A stretch of 64,000 nucleotides of DNA from Symbiodinium natans (GCA_905221605.1 CAJNDS010000108.1:1-64000); one strand, 5' to 3'. Positions 20,803 through 31,257 are shown, numbered from the stretch's first letter. The notes: generated by a model not told the origin, from the sequence alone. Translations and numbers: made by a program.

Positions 20803-22630
20803 GGAGTTGCGTCGCGTTGCACGAAATGCAGGCGGTGGGTGACATGATGACATGCAGCATCCCGAGGCCCCACGCTCTGCCGCGGGAGGATCTCCTCCGC
20901 GCCTGGGCCTGGGATGACACGCCAAAGTCACCTGCCTCACACTCCTCGACAAGGACTTGTGACTCTTTGAACATGTTTGAGAGCCCTTTAGCGAATTAGG
21001 CTTGAGTTTCGTCGCCTTCGGCCTCGCGACGGACTGCGCCACGTGGTGCCGCGCATTTCTCGTAAATGGGGGGGGGGGCGGGGGGGAGGCGGGCAAAAGA
21101 AGACCGGACCGTTCTTGACAAACAGGAGTGTGGGGCAAGCAGCCTGACAAGTACCAACGTGCACCAAACAACCAGCACCAGAGGGATGGTGGGCTCGGGG
21201 GGCTCGCGGGGCTCGGCAGATGCAGGTGGCCTCTCGGGTTGGGAGAGGGGGGAGGGGGGCGGGGTCGATGCACTGGCTTGTGCCAGCGACTTGTGAAAGC
21301 AAGGTTTCTGAGGCTTGGGTCTAACTCAGAGTGTTCCGAGCCTTTTGCAGTGCGGACTGGCAATGTTGGGAACGTGATGGGCAATGTCGAATACCTGTCG
21401 TTTTCCGGCCCCGGCCGAGACCTTCAGCAACAACTCAGTAACCGATGCTGTCGCCATGGCAGCCGCGTCCTTTCATCGAGTCCTCAGCCACAGTTGCGGC
21501 GGGGCTGCAGGAGCACCAAGAAAAGAGATCGTTTTAGACGATGCGAATCCGAGCCATAAAAAAGGCTGTGTCAAGCAAGCTGCTTGATGTTTAACTTCAC
21601 TGTCATGCAGCAGAGTGTGCAGCTGTCCCACACTTCAACGACCTTGGTGGCCTCAGCTGTCAGTGCTCGAGCATTCTCGATGAAGTCACATCAAGGCTCA
21701 ATCGTAAACAGCCAACAGGAAGTTGAAGTAGCTGCCAGTGGTCAGCCACGTGAGGCACCTCGAACTAGGTCAGAAGCGGGTTGAGCAGAGAGTGGTTGGG
21801 ATGTGCCAAGCCAACACAGTGCCAGTCTCAGCATCACAGATATTGGGGCGGTGCCGGTGTGGTGTCGGTATGGCGTGTGTCGGCGGTGGGCATGCAGTCC
21901 AGAAGCTTCCGTCGTGTTCTGTGAGCATGCTGAGTTGGTAAGGTTCGCTAGGCCATCAAGAAGCTCAGAATGGTTCGTCCATGCGGCTTTGGAGATGTCT
22001 GGGACGCTCGAGGTTGCTGTGCTTATAGAGGAGATACGAGGGGCATACGGCATAAAACTGCCAGGACGATGGCCTCCCTTCAACTGCCGACGTCAGCTGT
22101 CGCGTGCCCGTTGTGATGGCTCTCGACCGAATCTCAGTCTTGTGCTCGCACTAGCATAGCAGATGAGATCGGCGCTTCACATTCAACATCGTGGCCTCCA
22201 GATACCTTCAGAGTACCTTCAGAGTACCTTCAGAGTACCTTCAGAATCCAGCTTCATCAATTTGCTTTTCCCGTGGTGCAGGCGGTCTTGGGCTCGGCCC
22301 TCGTGTTGCCGGGCATTCTCTCCAGCTCGCGGTGGAGGCTCGGCTTCTCGGCTGGCGTGACTGGAGTGCGCAGCTGCGTACCTGTAAGTAGGGTCGTCCT
22401 TCGCTGAGGTGTCCTTTTGCAAAAGGGCGGGTGAGATTAGCCGAAGTAGCTCGAAGCAGAGAAGCATAGACATATCATAACATGGGCTCCCTTCATGACC
22501 CCGTCGACTTGAAGCCGCAGCTGATCTGGCTTGACTACGAGCGTCCTTTCGTCCATAACTCCATTCTGCCGATGGCAGAAACGTGAGTTGAGTGTTAGCT
22601 TTTCGATACTGGAAATTCACATCATTGGTC
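20803..22630. other. Spacer between kinase and MFS transporter, unresolved
   Basis: A G run is at about 21067-21090. Both strands show open frames of up to 240 codons around 20.65-21.56 kb, but they are Pro/Ser/Arg-rich and have no motif. A four-copy 11-base repeat TACCTTCAGAG lies at 22203-22245. The 5' exons of the transporter may be in 22.2-22.6 kb. Confidence 0.45.
22203..22245. repeat. TACCTTCAGAG, four tandem copies
   Basis: An 11-base unit is repeated nearly perfectly four times. Each copy contains CAG/AG acceptor-like ends. Confidence 0.9.
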
Positions 22631-22639
22631 CGATGGCCA

Positions 22640-22817
22640 AGACGGGGCCGAGATCTGTTTCCGCTGTCATAGAAGACATTGGATATGGTCCCAGCCAGTT
22701 CATTACGAGCTTTGTTGTCAACGGCTCCTGGTTGGCAGACGGAGCAGAGCTTCTGGTTTTGAGCTCAATATCTGCGAGTTTATCTGACGACTGGAAGCTT
22801 ACTGCAATCCAGCAGGG
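22640..22817 (+). CDS. MFS transporter exon: N-terminal helix
   Basis: The frame reads VIEDIGYGPSQFITSFVVNG, then SWLADGAELLVLSSISASL. The pattern of a short cytoplasmic helix (IEDIGYG) followed by a membrane segment with an acidic pair (AD, AE) is typical of the SV2-like branch. The exon ends after CAGCAGGG, and its intron starts GTGGTTAATG. Confidence 0.8.
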
Positions 22818-25592
22818 GTGGTTAATGTGCCTTGGCAAGCGTGGAGCCGTGGAGCTGATGTTGTTCCATAGGGTCGGCGGGTGGTTTTCCGTGTGGTTGC
22901 GACATAATGATTATTAGGGGGGCGGGGTGGGGGTTCGAGTCCCGTGGGTCATTAAGGGTGGTTAGGGAAGATGCTTGGAGGGGGCCTAGGTTGAGATTGG
23001 ACAGGGTGGCCTGTCCTTGAGGCCAGCAGTTCCTGATCCTTCTCCAAAGATCCCCGCTTGCCCCCAACTCGATTGCCTTTGTTCGGCTTTCGGTACGCCT
23101 TGGGTGAAAGGGCTTTCAGCGGGCGCCCTTGCAAAACGAGGCTCCGACGATCGCGTGAGGCCCCCCACCCGTTTTTTTGGCAGTTTCAGGTGCTCCGAGC
23201 ACAGTGTCGAGTTAATGTTGAGGGTTCATGCTGAGGGAGCCGGGAAAGGGTGGCGGTAAAGACCACCTGAACATGTGAAACCGGCTCCAAACTAACAGTA
23301 ACCAGAAACGCCTGAGCGAAATGTCGAGGTTGGGTGTTGGGTCATGGCGAGCATGCTGTGGGAGACGTTTCGCACTAGCTCTCAAATTGTTCGCCATCCA
23401 CTTCCAGCCAAGCAGCTATGTAGGTTCGACTGCGCTGTGGCGCACAACCCGCCCCGCCTTACTGCCTCACCGAAGTGAGCAACTCCAAGAGTGCCCTGGT
23501 TTGACCACCGAGGTCCATCGTTTACTTGGGCGTTCTTCTCGGAAATGTGTTGAGTGGCATCCTGGGTGACGCACTGGGACGCCGCCATGCTGTACTGGTT
23601 TGCCCCCTGGCCTGAAATCCAAGCGTTCCGTACTTCACCTGTCCACGTCCCCAGGGCCCCCTGCTTCTGCATGAACTCTGATGTGTTCAAGATTTGCTGA
23701 CAGCGGCCCATGACACAACCATTTGCATACAGCCGGCTCGTCCAATTTCTCAGCAGGTTTCTCAGCTGTGCGAGTCACCCCAATATAAACAAGACGCCCG
23801 TCGTTCGTTGTGATGGCCAGGCTTTCCTTTGGTGGCTCTGCTCAGCGCAGCAAGTGCCGGAGCACCTCGGCCTATCTTCGCTTGTCCTTGGGCTTGGAGC
23901 CGCGCAGCCTAGACGGGGAGTGTTTCTGCAAGAGGGCCCAGCAGGGATGTATGGAGCTTCGGTGATTGACAAGAGAAAAAAGTGTGCCCACAATCATATG
24001 GCTGCATAAAGGGCACACTGACGTCTGGAGCCCCATGAGTGTGTGCAAAGGCCGAGAGCTTCTGGATGCTCTTGCCCTTGCGCTTCTTCGTTGGGGTGGG
24101 CTTCGGCACCGGGCAGCCCAGTGCAGTCGCCATTTTGATGGAGGCTTGGTAGCCCAGGCGCACCATCTTGCCTTTTGTTTTCTCCATGGGTTCCTTATAC
24201 ACCGGCAACCCACCCAAAAAGGGTTAGCTGATAATGTGGCTGCCGGGCTACCAAGGAGATCTCACCGGTGCAGTCCAGGGCATTGAATCAAGGGCTGGCG
24301 CAAATGGCCTTCGCACTGGGAGAGCTCTACTGCTGCCTAGTCCTGTCCTCAACGTGATGCGATTTATGGAATAGACCTTATTTTATAATATGACATGCTG
24401 AGAAGGTCTGCACAAGCATGCACAAACTCATCTGGCAAGTTGAAGGTCATGTGGCTGGATGACCCTACGTTGCAGCATCTGAACTGGAGACGGATGCTAA
24501 TGGCCAATGCTGCTCCAGCAGTGTTCTTTTGGCTCCTTGCTTGGGTTGTTCTTCGGGAGTCTCCTGTTTTTTCTGCCGTGAGAGGCAGGCGTGAGGAGGC
24601 TTTGGCAACTTTAGATTCCATGCGACGGGTCAACGGGCGTCCCAACGTCGACATACAGTTTGGCAGCGAGGAGGCCCAAGGCCTTGGCGGCCAAGCATCA
24701 TTTTGGGATCAGCTGCCGACCATCCTCACCTCCTCGACTGCTGTTCTTTGCCTGGTATGTTTCTCCTACAATCTGACGGTCTATGGTGCATTCACGGCGT
24801 TCCCTCAGCTTCTACCCCAGTTGCTGAAGCAAACGCACGAAAGCCCCGTCTTTGTTCTGGCGAGGGGTGCCTTTATCGAAATCCCCGGTGATGTGTTTGG
24901 TCTTGTGGCTGGCTTAGCGCTTCCACGAAAGTGGGTGCTCTATGGCTACTTCGCCGGCTTAGGCATCTCCAGCTTGTTGTGCTCTGGCAGATCTAAGCAT
25001 TCCACAATCATAATGTGGGTTGGCGTATTTGGGTGCGCTGCAGGGTCAGGATTCTGGGTGGATTTGACTAGTCAGGCACATGAAGCTGTATGTGTTTCTC
25101 CCGTAGCTGGCTGCTTTCCTGTAACCTTGCTGATCGGCTCCAGTCGATCCCGAGACTCCCCTCCTTCTGGAGCTTGCCTTGCTGAGGTTCTGCAGCAACA
25201 ACGAGTCGTTAATTCTGTGGGGTTACTATGGCAGCAAGGCTTTTCCTCAAGTTGGCTCGGTGTCGCTCTACATCCTTGCTGCTGAGAGCTACCACACCGT
25301 CGTCCGTGCCTGTGGAACAGCAACTGTCCTGAGCTTTGGTCGGATTGGAGCATTCGTTGCGCCCTTGTGCTATGAGTTCCTTCTCAGTACTTTCGGAACG
25401 CACCAAGCATTTTTCTACCTGTCAGCTGGGCTGATGCTCACATGCTTTGTCTTGACAGCAGCATTCGTAACGGAAACCTTCCGCGGAGTCCTTTTCTACA
25501 CGGATCCGACCTTTGCAGAGACCATTCCCATCGCCGCAGACTGCAAAGCCACGCATGGCACGATGCCTCGACGGGAAGACCTATCTTGCTGA
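22640..25592 (+). CDS. MFS transporter, SV2 / sugar-transporter-like, multi-exon
   Basis: The product is a major facilitator superfamily membrane transporter, expected to have twelve helices and to move a small organic solute or ion across a membrane; the substrate is not readable. Exons in order: about 22640-22817 (first helix), 23513-23601 (motif A), 23821 onward, about 24283-24345, 24446-25057 (helices, central loop), and a last exon ending with TGA at 25590-25592. The reading from 25.2 kb has YILAAESYHTVVRACGTATV and LSFGRIGAFVAPLCY, the conserved helix-10 segment of SV2-related transporters. Two boundaries are well supported: 22818-23512 (GT-AG) and 23602-23820 (GC-AG). The helix 3-4 part is incomplete in my reading. 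Confidence 0.82.
23513..23601 (+). CDS. MFS transporter exon: motif A
   Basis: Eighty-nine bases read SIVYLGVLLGNVLSGILGDA, then LGRRHAVLV. GILGDALGRR is MFS motif A, in the loop between helices 2 and 3. Joining to 23821 through a GC-AG intron gives CFPLVALLSAASAGA, a plausible helix 3. Confidence 0.88.
24283..25057 (+). CDS. MFS transporter exons: helices 5-8 and central loop
   Basis: About 24283-24345 reads QGLAQMAFALGELYCCLVL, a helix with the ALGELY motif. 24446-25057 (204 codons) reads WLDDPTLQHLNWRRMLMANA, AAPAVFFWLLAWVVLRESPV, then the hydrophilic central loop (RREEALATLDSMRRVNGRP) and further membrane segments. RESPVF is the conserved PESP-like motif at the end of helix 6. A GT follows GGATTCTGG at 25058. 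Confidence 0.85.
25185..25592 (+). CDS. MFS transporter last exon
   Basis: From about 25196 the frame gives WGYYGSKAFPQVGSVSLYIL, RACGTATVLSFGRIGAFVAP and a final helix (LSAGLMLTCFVLTAAFVTET), then a short polar tail to TGA. The acceptor of this exon is not settled: AG sites near 25186 and 25194 do not fit the phase I expect. Confidence 0.85.
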   Translation, partial: RFCSNNESLILWGYYGSKAFPQVGSVSLYILAAESYHTVVRACGTATVLSFGRIGAFVAPLCYEFLLSTFGTHQAFFYLSAGLMLTCFVLTAAFVTETFRGVLFYTDPTFAETIPIAADCKATHGTMPRREDLSC

Positions 25593-27121
25593 GTGTGGAT
25601 GCAAGATGACGCAAGCTGCTTCTGAGTTCGGCAAAACAAGCTAGGATTCGCACTGCTCAACCCAAGTTCTTTCTCAGAAAGATTTCTCAGAAAGAGAGTG
25701 CTCTTCTGTTGGTACTTCTCCGCAGGCAAGTCGAGCCGAGCCATGTTTGCGGGCATGCTTCTTTGCAGGACTGGCAGCGTTTCGGCAAGCATCCTGCTCG
25801 CTGCACATGTAGCTCATGTTGTCAGAGAAACAATCGCTCCTCCTCGTTCTTGCCTTGAGACACTTCGCAACCTAGCTGTGCGGAGGACCTGGAACAGTTG
25901 GGTTTGCCAAATGTCCCTGAGTTGCATTGCAATCGCACGTCTGGAATGCGACCTGTGTTGAGAACTTTGCCGGTGATTCGAATATTAAATGTACATGTAT
26001 GTACATAATATATATATATATATATATCTATATATGTGTGTATATGTATGTCTCTCGTATCTGGTTACTTATGTTTCTGGCGCAGAGTCGAACCCCCCCC
26101 TTCCCCCGGGATCCGGCCAGCCTGCGGACCTTCTTTAGTGGGGTGGGTGGGTTCAGGGTTTAAGCGTTTGGGGGTTTAGGGGGTCAGGCTTCAGTGTTTC
26201 CCGCCCGCTGGAATCCATGTAGATTTTTGAAAACGAAAGAAGCAACAAAGGTGGAAAGCGCCGAACTTAATCTTTGAAACTAAATCGTTCCAATGGTTTT
26301 GAAACCCTTCAAAATTGAAGGTTCCGTCCTTCCTGCTCGTTCTTCAATGATATAGTTTTGTTGTTTTATTTAGTTTCTTCGTTGACGTTGGGACTGGGGG
26401 CCCGGTCAGGGCCCGTCACGTCTCTGTTCGGTAGCTGCTTGTTCGAGTCGCAAGAACAAGATGAACAAGATAAGTTGTATTGCACGTGCCAAAAAGCATT
26501 GTTAAGATGTAGCACGTACGTTACAATATTTTAGTACTGGTGCGTGATAATGCGGCGGCCTTTAAAGTTCCTTGAAAAGCAGTCACTTAGTAAGTCCAGG
26601 GAAGATACTAATGGTTACGAGTAGTACTGTAAACATCCGTAAACACCCCTTAAATAGCAAGGAATGACAATTCTTAAGAGGGGCACGAAGGTAGGAGCCG
26701 CTTCGCCGCTTCTGTGGTCAGTAACTATGAACTCTCCGGAGGCTTGTCTGCCAAATCCCAGTGCCTCTCTTCGCTGCCTCTGGCTGTGTACCCGAAACCC
26801 TAAAACCCTCAACCCGAAACCCTAAAACCCGATGTGCTGGAGAGATTGAGCTCAGCTTTTTGGACACGTTTCCGCTGCGCCTGTCGCGCCAGCTTCGGAG
26901 CTGACGCTTCGGCGTTGGCAATGTTAGCACCAGCAGCCTTTTCTAGGGGGTGGGGATTTAGGGTTTAGGGCTTCGGGTGTAGGGTTTAGGGTATTATAGG
27001 GGGTGCACGGAGTTTAGGGTTTAATTGGGGGTGGCAGGGTGGGGTGGGGATGGATTGGGGTCCCGATGGTACCCACACTGGTGCGGAGCCACGTGCACAT
27101 ATTTATATGCGCATACGCTTG

Positions 27122-27152
<31 letters not shown>

Positions 27153-27340
27153 ACATATACATTGTGTTATTGCAGTTGTCTAGTTGCAGTTGCGTGTGTG
27201 CTGGTATTGCCAATGTATTATGTCGTGTTGTGTTATATATTGTACATTACATATTGTACATACTACTTTGTTACAATGTACTTTCTAGTGTAAAGTATTG
27301 TTGTTTTTTGTATTACACATGGTTCATATTACTATGTTAT
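25593..27340. other. Spacer; no gene recognised
   Basis: TA tracts lie at about 26009-26040 and 27123-27165, and C runs at 26092-26108. Short CCCTAAA (26793-26830) and TTTAGGG (26950-27025) telomere-like runs are present. No coherent coding frame is seen. Confidence 0.6.
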
Positions 27341-27348
27341 ATATAATA

Positions 27349-27388
27349 GGCTCCAGGGGTGAACCCGGCCCCTGCGTTTTGGCACTTT
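27349..27388 (+). repeat. Left terminal inverted repeat of the transposon
   Basis: It starts GGCTCCAGGGGTGAACCCGG and is inverted at 31258-31297. Mismatches between the two ends are at positions 3 and 8 only. A partial echo, GCTCCAGGGGCGAAGGG, occurs inside the element near 27437. Confidence 0.95.
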
Positions 27389-27499
27389 TATTCTGCATGA
27401 GGTACGCGACGTCGCGTCCATCGTGCATGTCGACACGCTCCAGGGGCGAAGGGTTTGTTTGCTATTTCAGTGTTGTGGTGCTGTCCACAAAAATACCCA

Positions 27500-27801
27500 A
27501 GAAACCAAAACCAAAAAAACCAAAAAAACCAAAACCAAAAAAACCAAAAAAACCAAAACCAAAAAAACCAAAAAAACCAAAACCAAAAAAACCAAAAAAC
27601 CAAAAAAACCATTATTCAGGAAGTCTCCCTGTAAGAGTTCCTAGGAAATGGTTTTTTGGTTTTTTTGGTTTTGGTTTTTTTTTGGTTTTTTTGGTTTTGT
27701 TTTTTTTGTTTTTTTTGTTTTTTTTGGTTTTTTTGGTTTTGTTTTTTTGGTTTGTTTGTTTTTTTTTTATTTTTTCGGTTTTTTTTTGGTTTTGTTGTTT
27801 T
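27500..27801. repeat. Large A-rich/T-rich inverted repeat inside the transposon
   Basis: 27500-27611 is a tandem array of CCAAAACCAAAAAAA-type units. After about 38 bases, 27650-27801 is the reverse-complement array built of GGTTTTTTTGGTTTTGG. Together they could fold into a hairpin of over 100 base pairs close to the left end. The Lys/Pro- and Phe-rich open frames here are artefacts. Confidence 0.9.
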
Positions 27802-27883
27802 TCGTATGGAGCAGCGTATGATTCATGAAGCTGTTTGCTATCAAAGGTCAACCTGCACACGTTAGTGTAGTGTCTCTAGTGCT

Positions 27884-27955
27884 ATGTCGCGACGCGAGCT
27901 GCCACTAGACATCCAGAAAATCATTCGAGACTATCTTGTGGGACCCTTAGCATGA
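27884..27955 (+). CDS. Short ORF or first exon in the transposon
   Basis: Twenty-three codons read MSRRELPLDIQKIIRDYLVG then PLA and stop. The LPxxIxxxxxxYL pattern recalls the first helix of an F-box-like motif. A GT follows GACTATCTT, and AAATGCAAG at about 28050 could be an acceptor, so this may be exon 1 of the ATPase-like gene. That link is inferred from position only. Confidence 0.35.
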   Translation: MSRRELPLDIQKIIRDYLVGPLA

Positions 27956-28052
27956 TAAAAGATTCGGCTTCGGTAGTGCTCTGCTATGGTATGTCGTTTT
28001 CTTTTAATATACATATATATATATGTGTGTTTCTCTTTGTGTGAAATGCAAG

Positions 28053-28960
28053 AACCTCCTCAAGATCGTCATCTACAACATGTGCCGTCTGCACCGACCG
28101 AATGGGCGACTTACATTGGTACTTGTGAAGATGCTGCCCACCATGCGACAGCATGCCATAACTTGGATTGGCCGGACTCGAGCTGGCAAATCCTTGGGAT
28201 CCAAAACTGTGCTGTTCATGCAATCGAAATATGAGATAGAGGCAGCTGAGCGCACGGACCTCATTCCCTCCATTGTGACGGCGAAACATCTCGATTTCTT
28301 CAAATCGGAGCCGCTCACGAAGTACAAGCCTGGAGTATTCGATGACGGGATGCTCCAGCGCATGGACTCCTCATTCTTGAAGGCATTCCTGAACCCCTCT
28401 GCGTCTTGGCTTCTGTATTCATACTTGCATGCTTCTGCTAACACAAACCTCATCTGCAAAATTCAATCCCGCACGATGCAACGCATCTCATTCCTGCCAG
28501 GAAGAGGATGCCACCGTCTGGGCACGCTACTCTTCTGCGCAATTTGATCAAGGGTCTGGACGACATGCTTGCAATAATCCCTATGACCGTAGGATTGACG
28601 ACGAGATGTTTGGTAGTATGCAGAGGAACAAGTTGTGGAGGATCCCCTACGACAAGTTTCTACAGCTAATCCAGCCATCTTTCTGTGCAGTTGAAGATCC
28701 GGAGGACATGGACGCAATTATGGCACGCACTCACCTCATTGTCATCACAGATCATGGCCTGTACTTCCGCGTAGCGAACACAAGCAAGGATCATGTGGAC
28801 TTCATCCGTTGGGAGGAGAATGCGCCCAAGGATTTGTTGTTTCCGTCACAAACCTGGGTTTTCAAGCAATACAAAATGAACCCCGACAAGCATCAACTTC
28901 CGCCTTCTTACCATGAAGATTGTCTGTGGTCCCAAGAAGTTCTTCGACGGCTTCTTCACG
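28053..28960 (+). CDS. P-loop ATPase/helicase-like protein in the transposon
   Basis: Counting from Met at 28080, residues 31-38 read GRTRAGKS, a Walker A motif, and residues 86-90 read VFDDG, a Walker B-like motif. Between them is KHLDFFKSEPLTKYKPG. The frame shifts by one between about 28440 and 28510, by an intron or a frameshift. It then continues with NNPYDRRIDDEMFG, ARTHLIVITDHGLYFRV (sensor or motif-C-like strand) and VDFIRWEENAPKDLLFPSQT. The A-B-C spacing resembles superfamily 3 helicases of Rep type, but this is inference; a generic AAA-like ATPase is the safer name. It lies just upstream of the transposase on the same strand and may help mobility. Confidence 0.55.
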
Positions 28961-29117
28961 GTGAGTCAATTCCGACTTCATGTACCATTCGCACTCCACG
29001 TGGGCTCTTTGGTGATGCTGCGTCCGAATCCAAGCTGGGACTTATGCACATCAACACAGTACATATATAAAGGACCGCTGGGTAACCGTTCAGTTTTAAC
29101 GTAGTCGCATCTGTAAG

Positions 29118-29493
29118 GTCTACACGTGACGTTCATGCACATCTGCTTCCTGAACCGGACCTTCGCGTCAAAGTCAAGAAGGAAAAGGTTGATGCAGCTT
29201 TTCGTTCCCTCAAAGGTCAGGCAGTTACAAATCCCATCGACCTGGACTCGCCGTCTCCCAAGAAGTCCACCGCATCCTCGTCCACTTCAGACATGCCGTT
29301 GTCAAAGCGTGCCAAACTCACCGATGCTGTTAGCGTAGCAGCGCCGTCCAATCCTGCTTCCCCTATTCTTGCTCATGATGCTGACATAGACGATGATGAT
29401 GTCATGCCACAAGTTGGTCACGTCCCAGACGATATGGAGCAGGAACTCGAGCGAATGATGGACGAGGCCGACAACATGGATATTGCCGAGTGA
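29118..29493 (+). CDS. C-terminal exon of the transposon ATPase-like gene
   Basis: After an acceptor-like CTGTAAG the frame reads TRDVHAHLLPEPDLRVKVKK, then SPSPKKSTASSSTSDMPLSK, and ends MEQELERMMDEADNMDIAE before TGA at 29491-29493. It is a Ser/Pro/Lys-rich linker with an acidic helical tail, typical of a disordered nuclear-protein C-terminus. A GT donor at about 28959 (CACG|GTGAGT) suits the upstream frame, but the phase is not resolved. Confidence 0.5.
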
Positions 29494-29495
29494 GT

Positions 29496-29675
29496 GTGTG
29501 AATACCGGCGTAGGCGCACGACAGTTTTGTACAAAGCCTGGTCTCACGCATAGCCCGGCTTTGTCGTACGTCAGTCCAGCATCTTGTATGAGTGCCGGCA
29601 TGAGCGCGCAGCAGTTTTGCACAAAATATGGTCTTACGCATAGCCCGTCTTTGTCGTACATCAGTATAGCATCTA
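29496..29675. repeat. Two-copy 90-base direct repeat between the transposon genes
   Basis: 29496-29585 and 29586-29675 align end to end with about 80 percent identity. Shared blocks include CAGTTTTG, ACGCATAGCCCG and CTTTGTCGTAC. It begins right after the stop of the upstream gene and ends about 100 bases before the transposase Met, so it may be a regulatory or processing element. Confidence 0.85.
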
Positions 29676-29773
29676 TATGGTACCCATGTCAGTCGATGCT
29701 CATGATGTTCACCTGACTTCTCCATGTTGTTGTGTAAGTGGCTCGAGATATTATAGTTATTTCTTTGTTCACA

Positions 29774-31078
29774 ATGGCATGCTATGCAGATTGGAATGCC
29801 TTCCGAGCCGCGGTTTCGTCTGCAGACCTTCTCAACAGGACCCAATTCTTTGACATCGTGAAGTACAGTCGTGTTCGTGATACTGGTGGCCTCCCGGATA
29901 CCTTTGGTACGCGAGCATTGCTCGCAGCACAGGCTTTGCATCTTGTGCCTCCTGAGCGTGTTTGTCCGGGTTGTCAGACGCCTTACCAACTACGCTTCAA
30001 GAGCTCACGATATCGTTGGATTGGAGCTCGGTATGAAACCCAAGGCTGTCTAGAGTGTCTAGACCAGCAGCCTGAGGCTAGCTCAATTGGATTCCTCTCG
30101 AACGTGAAGCAACACATGTGGATGCCTAAATTGGAAAGTTTCATGATGTGGATATATGAATATCCTCGACAGCAAATTCTTCGCGAGTTGCATCCCACTG
30201 ACCACAAGCGAATTGATGCTTGGACCCAATCCTTCCAGCAGACATTGAGTGCATGGTACCAACTACAACTCAACCAGGGGTTCGACGGTCCACTGTTCCA
30301 ACGTCTTAACGCTGCATCTTCCAAGCGGTCTCGCCGTGCAGTTACGAAGAAACCTGCTTCAAAGGCCTTCAAACGACCATCAGCATCTTCGAGCCAGACT
30401 ACATTGAAGCGACCTTCGGCATCTACTATGAAACGACCAAGTGTGAAAAAAACACATATCAAGTTTGCGGGAAAGGCTCGTATCTTCATCGCTGATGAGA
30501 CGCACTTGAACAAACGCAAACGAAATGCTCTCTCTCGCAATGGTCGCCCGCAGCGAGATCAAGTATGGCTTTGGGGGGCCGTGCTACATGAACACATCAA
30601 GACTCATTTCATCTTCAGGATCTTGGACCATCCTGATGATGCTTTGGACGGCAAACCTCGTGGCCACAAGGAGATGCTTAAAAACATCCAAACATTGGGA
30701 TTGAGGCGAGGAGATATCTTTGTCTCCGACAAGTGGAAGGCCACGGTCTCGGCATTCAACTCTTACAAGAACACGAACAATTTCTCCGAAGCGGATGTTC
30801 GCCATGAGATAGTCAACCACAGTCAGGGAGAGATTACCAATTCCAATGGCTTCTCTACAAACGCCATCGAGTGCAAGTGGTCCGTAATTAAGCGTTGGAT
30901 CCGTCGGCGAATGTCCGGGATCCTACCGTCGCATTCAGATCGCCAAAAATGGCGTCTCCTCATAGATGAGTATCAGGCCCGCAGCTTGCTCACAGCGAAC
31001 GGCCAACACTCTTTTGATCACGGTAACCTCATCACAGTACGCGTGCGCGATGTCGTACGTCTTTTCCAAGTTGCCTGA
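29774..31078 (+). CDS. DDE transposase, IS1595/ISXO2 (Merlin) type
   Basis: This 434-residue protein, from the ATG at 29774, cuts and joins the transposon ends. Cys64, Cys67, Cys92 and Cys95 (CPGC, CLEC) form a zinc ribbon, as in IS1595 enzymes. Residues 185-230 are a basic linker with three KRPSA/KRPSV repeats, likely nuclear targeting or DNA contact. The RNase-H-like catalytic domain follows: Asp241 in IADET, Asp319 in VSDKW, and the third site in EIVNHSQGEI plus STNAIECKWSVIKRW (Asn348, Glu366). All expected catalytic positions are present and there is no stop, so it could be functional. The frame is open 12 codons upstream to 29738. Length is larger than bacterial IS1595 enzymes, mainly from the linker and N-terminal helices. 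Confidence 0.92.
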   Translation: MACYADWNAFRAAVSSADLLNRTQFFDIVKYSRVRDTGGLPDTFGTRALLAAQALHLVPPERVCPGCQTPYQLRFKSSRYRWIGARYETQGCLECLDQQPEASSIGFLSNVKQHMWMPKLESFMMWIYEYPRQQILRELHPTDHKRIDAWTQSFQQTLSAWYQLQLNQGFDGPLFQRLNAASSKRSRRAVTKKPASKAFKRPSASSSQTTLKRPSASTMKRPSVKKTHIKFAGKARIFIADETHLNKRKRNALSRNGRPQRDQVWLWGAVLHEHIKTHFIFRILDHPDDALDGKPRGHKEMLKNIQTLGLRRGDIFVSDKWKATVSAFNSYKNTNNFSEADVRHEIVNHSQGEITNSNGFSTNAIECKWSVIKRWIRRRMSGILPSHSDRQKWRLLIDEYQARSLLTANGQHSFDHGNLITVRVRDVVRLFQVA

Positions 31079-31257
31079 CAGTATCGCTTGCCTCGTCGAA
31101 CAATATCTCGCGCTTCAGATGCTTGAAAGATATGCTTTGCAGCTGATATCTCTTGCCATCACCTTGGATATGCATTGCACGCAAACCTGCATGCGCTTGT
31201 CTCTGTCCGCAGCTATGAACACATCAAAACGAGTGAGTTCGTTTTGTGTATTTATAT
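31048..31257 (+). other. Small ORF overlapping the transposase end
   Basis: From ATG at 31048 a different frame reads MSYVFSKLPDSIACLVEQYL and ends in a stop just before the right terminal repeat. LPDSIACLVEQYL resembles the LPLDIQKIIRDYL of the short ORF near the left end. The similarity could be chance; I list it because both are next to the transposon ends. Confidence 0.3.

Noticed and set aside
20653-21384. 243-codon minus-strand frame
   Set aside because: Its Pro/Ser/His-rich composition follows the local G-rich plus strand; no domain is seen and stops are simply rare in that frame.
22920-22955. tRNA-like B box GGTTCGAGTCC near 22,934
   Set aside because: The T stem does not pair (GGGGG against CCCGT), and no A box, anticodon arm or acceptor stem is found upstream.
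23909-24217. Minus-strand ORF MGGLPVYKEPMEKTKGKMVR and so on
   Set aside because: Lys-rich and tidy-looking, but it lies inside the MFS gene interval on the opposite strand and has no motif; overlapping frames are equally open.
27298-27860. KKPKPKKPKK-rich and FFWFFGFG-rich proteins
   Set aside because: They come from the CCAAAA / GGTTTT inverted arrays inside the transposon, not from selected coding sequence.
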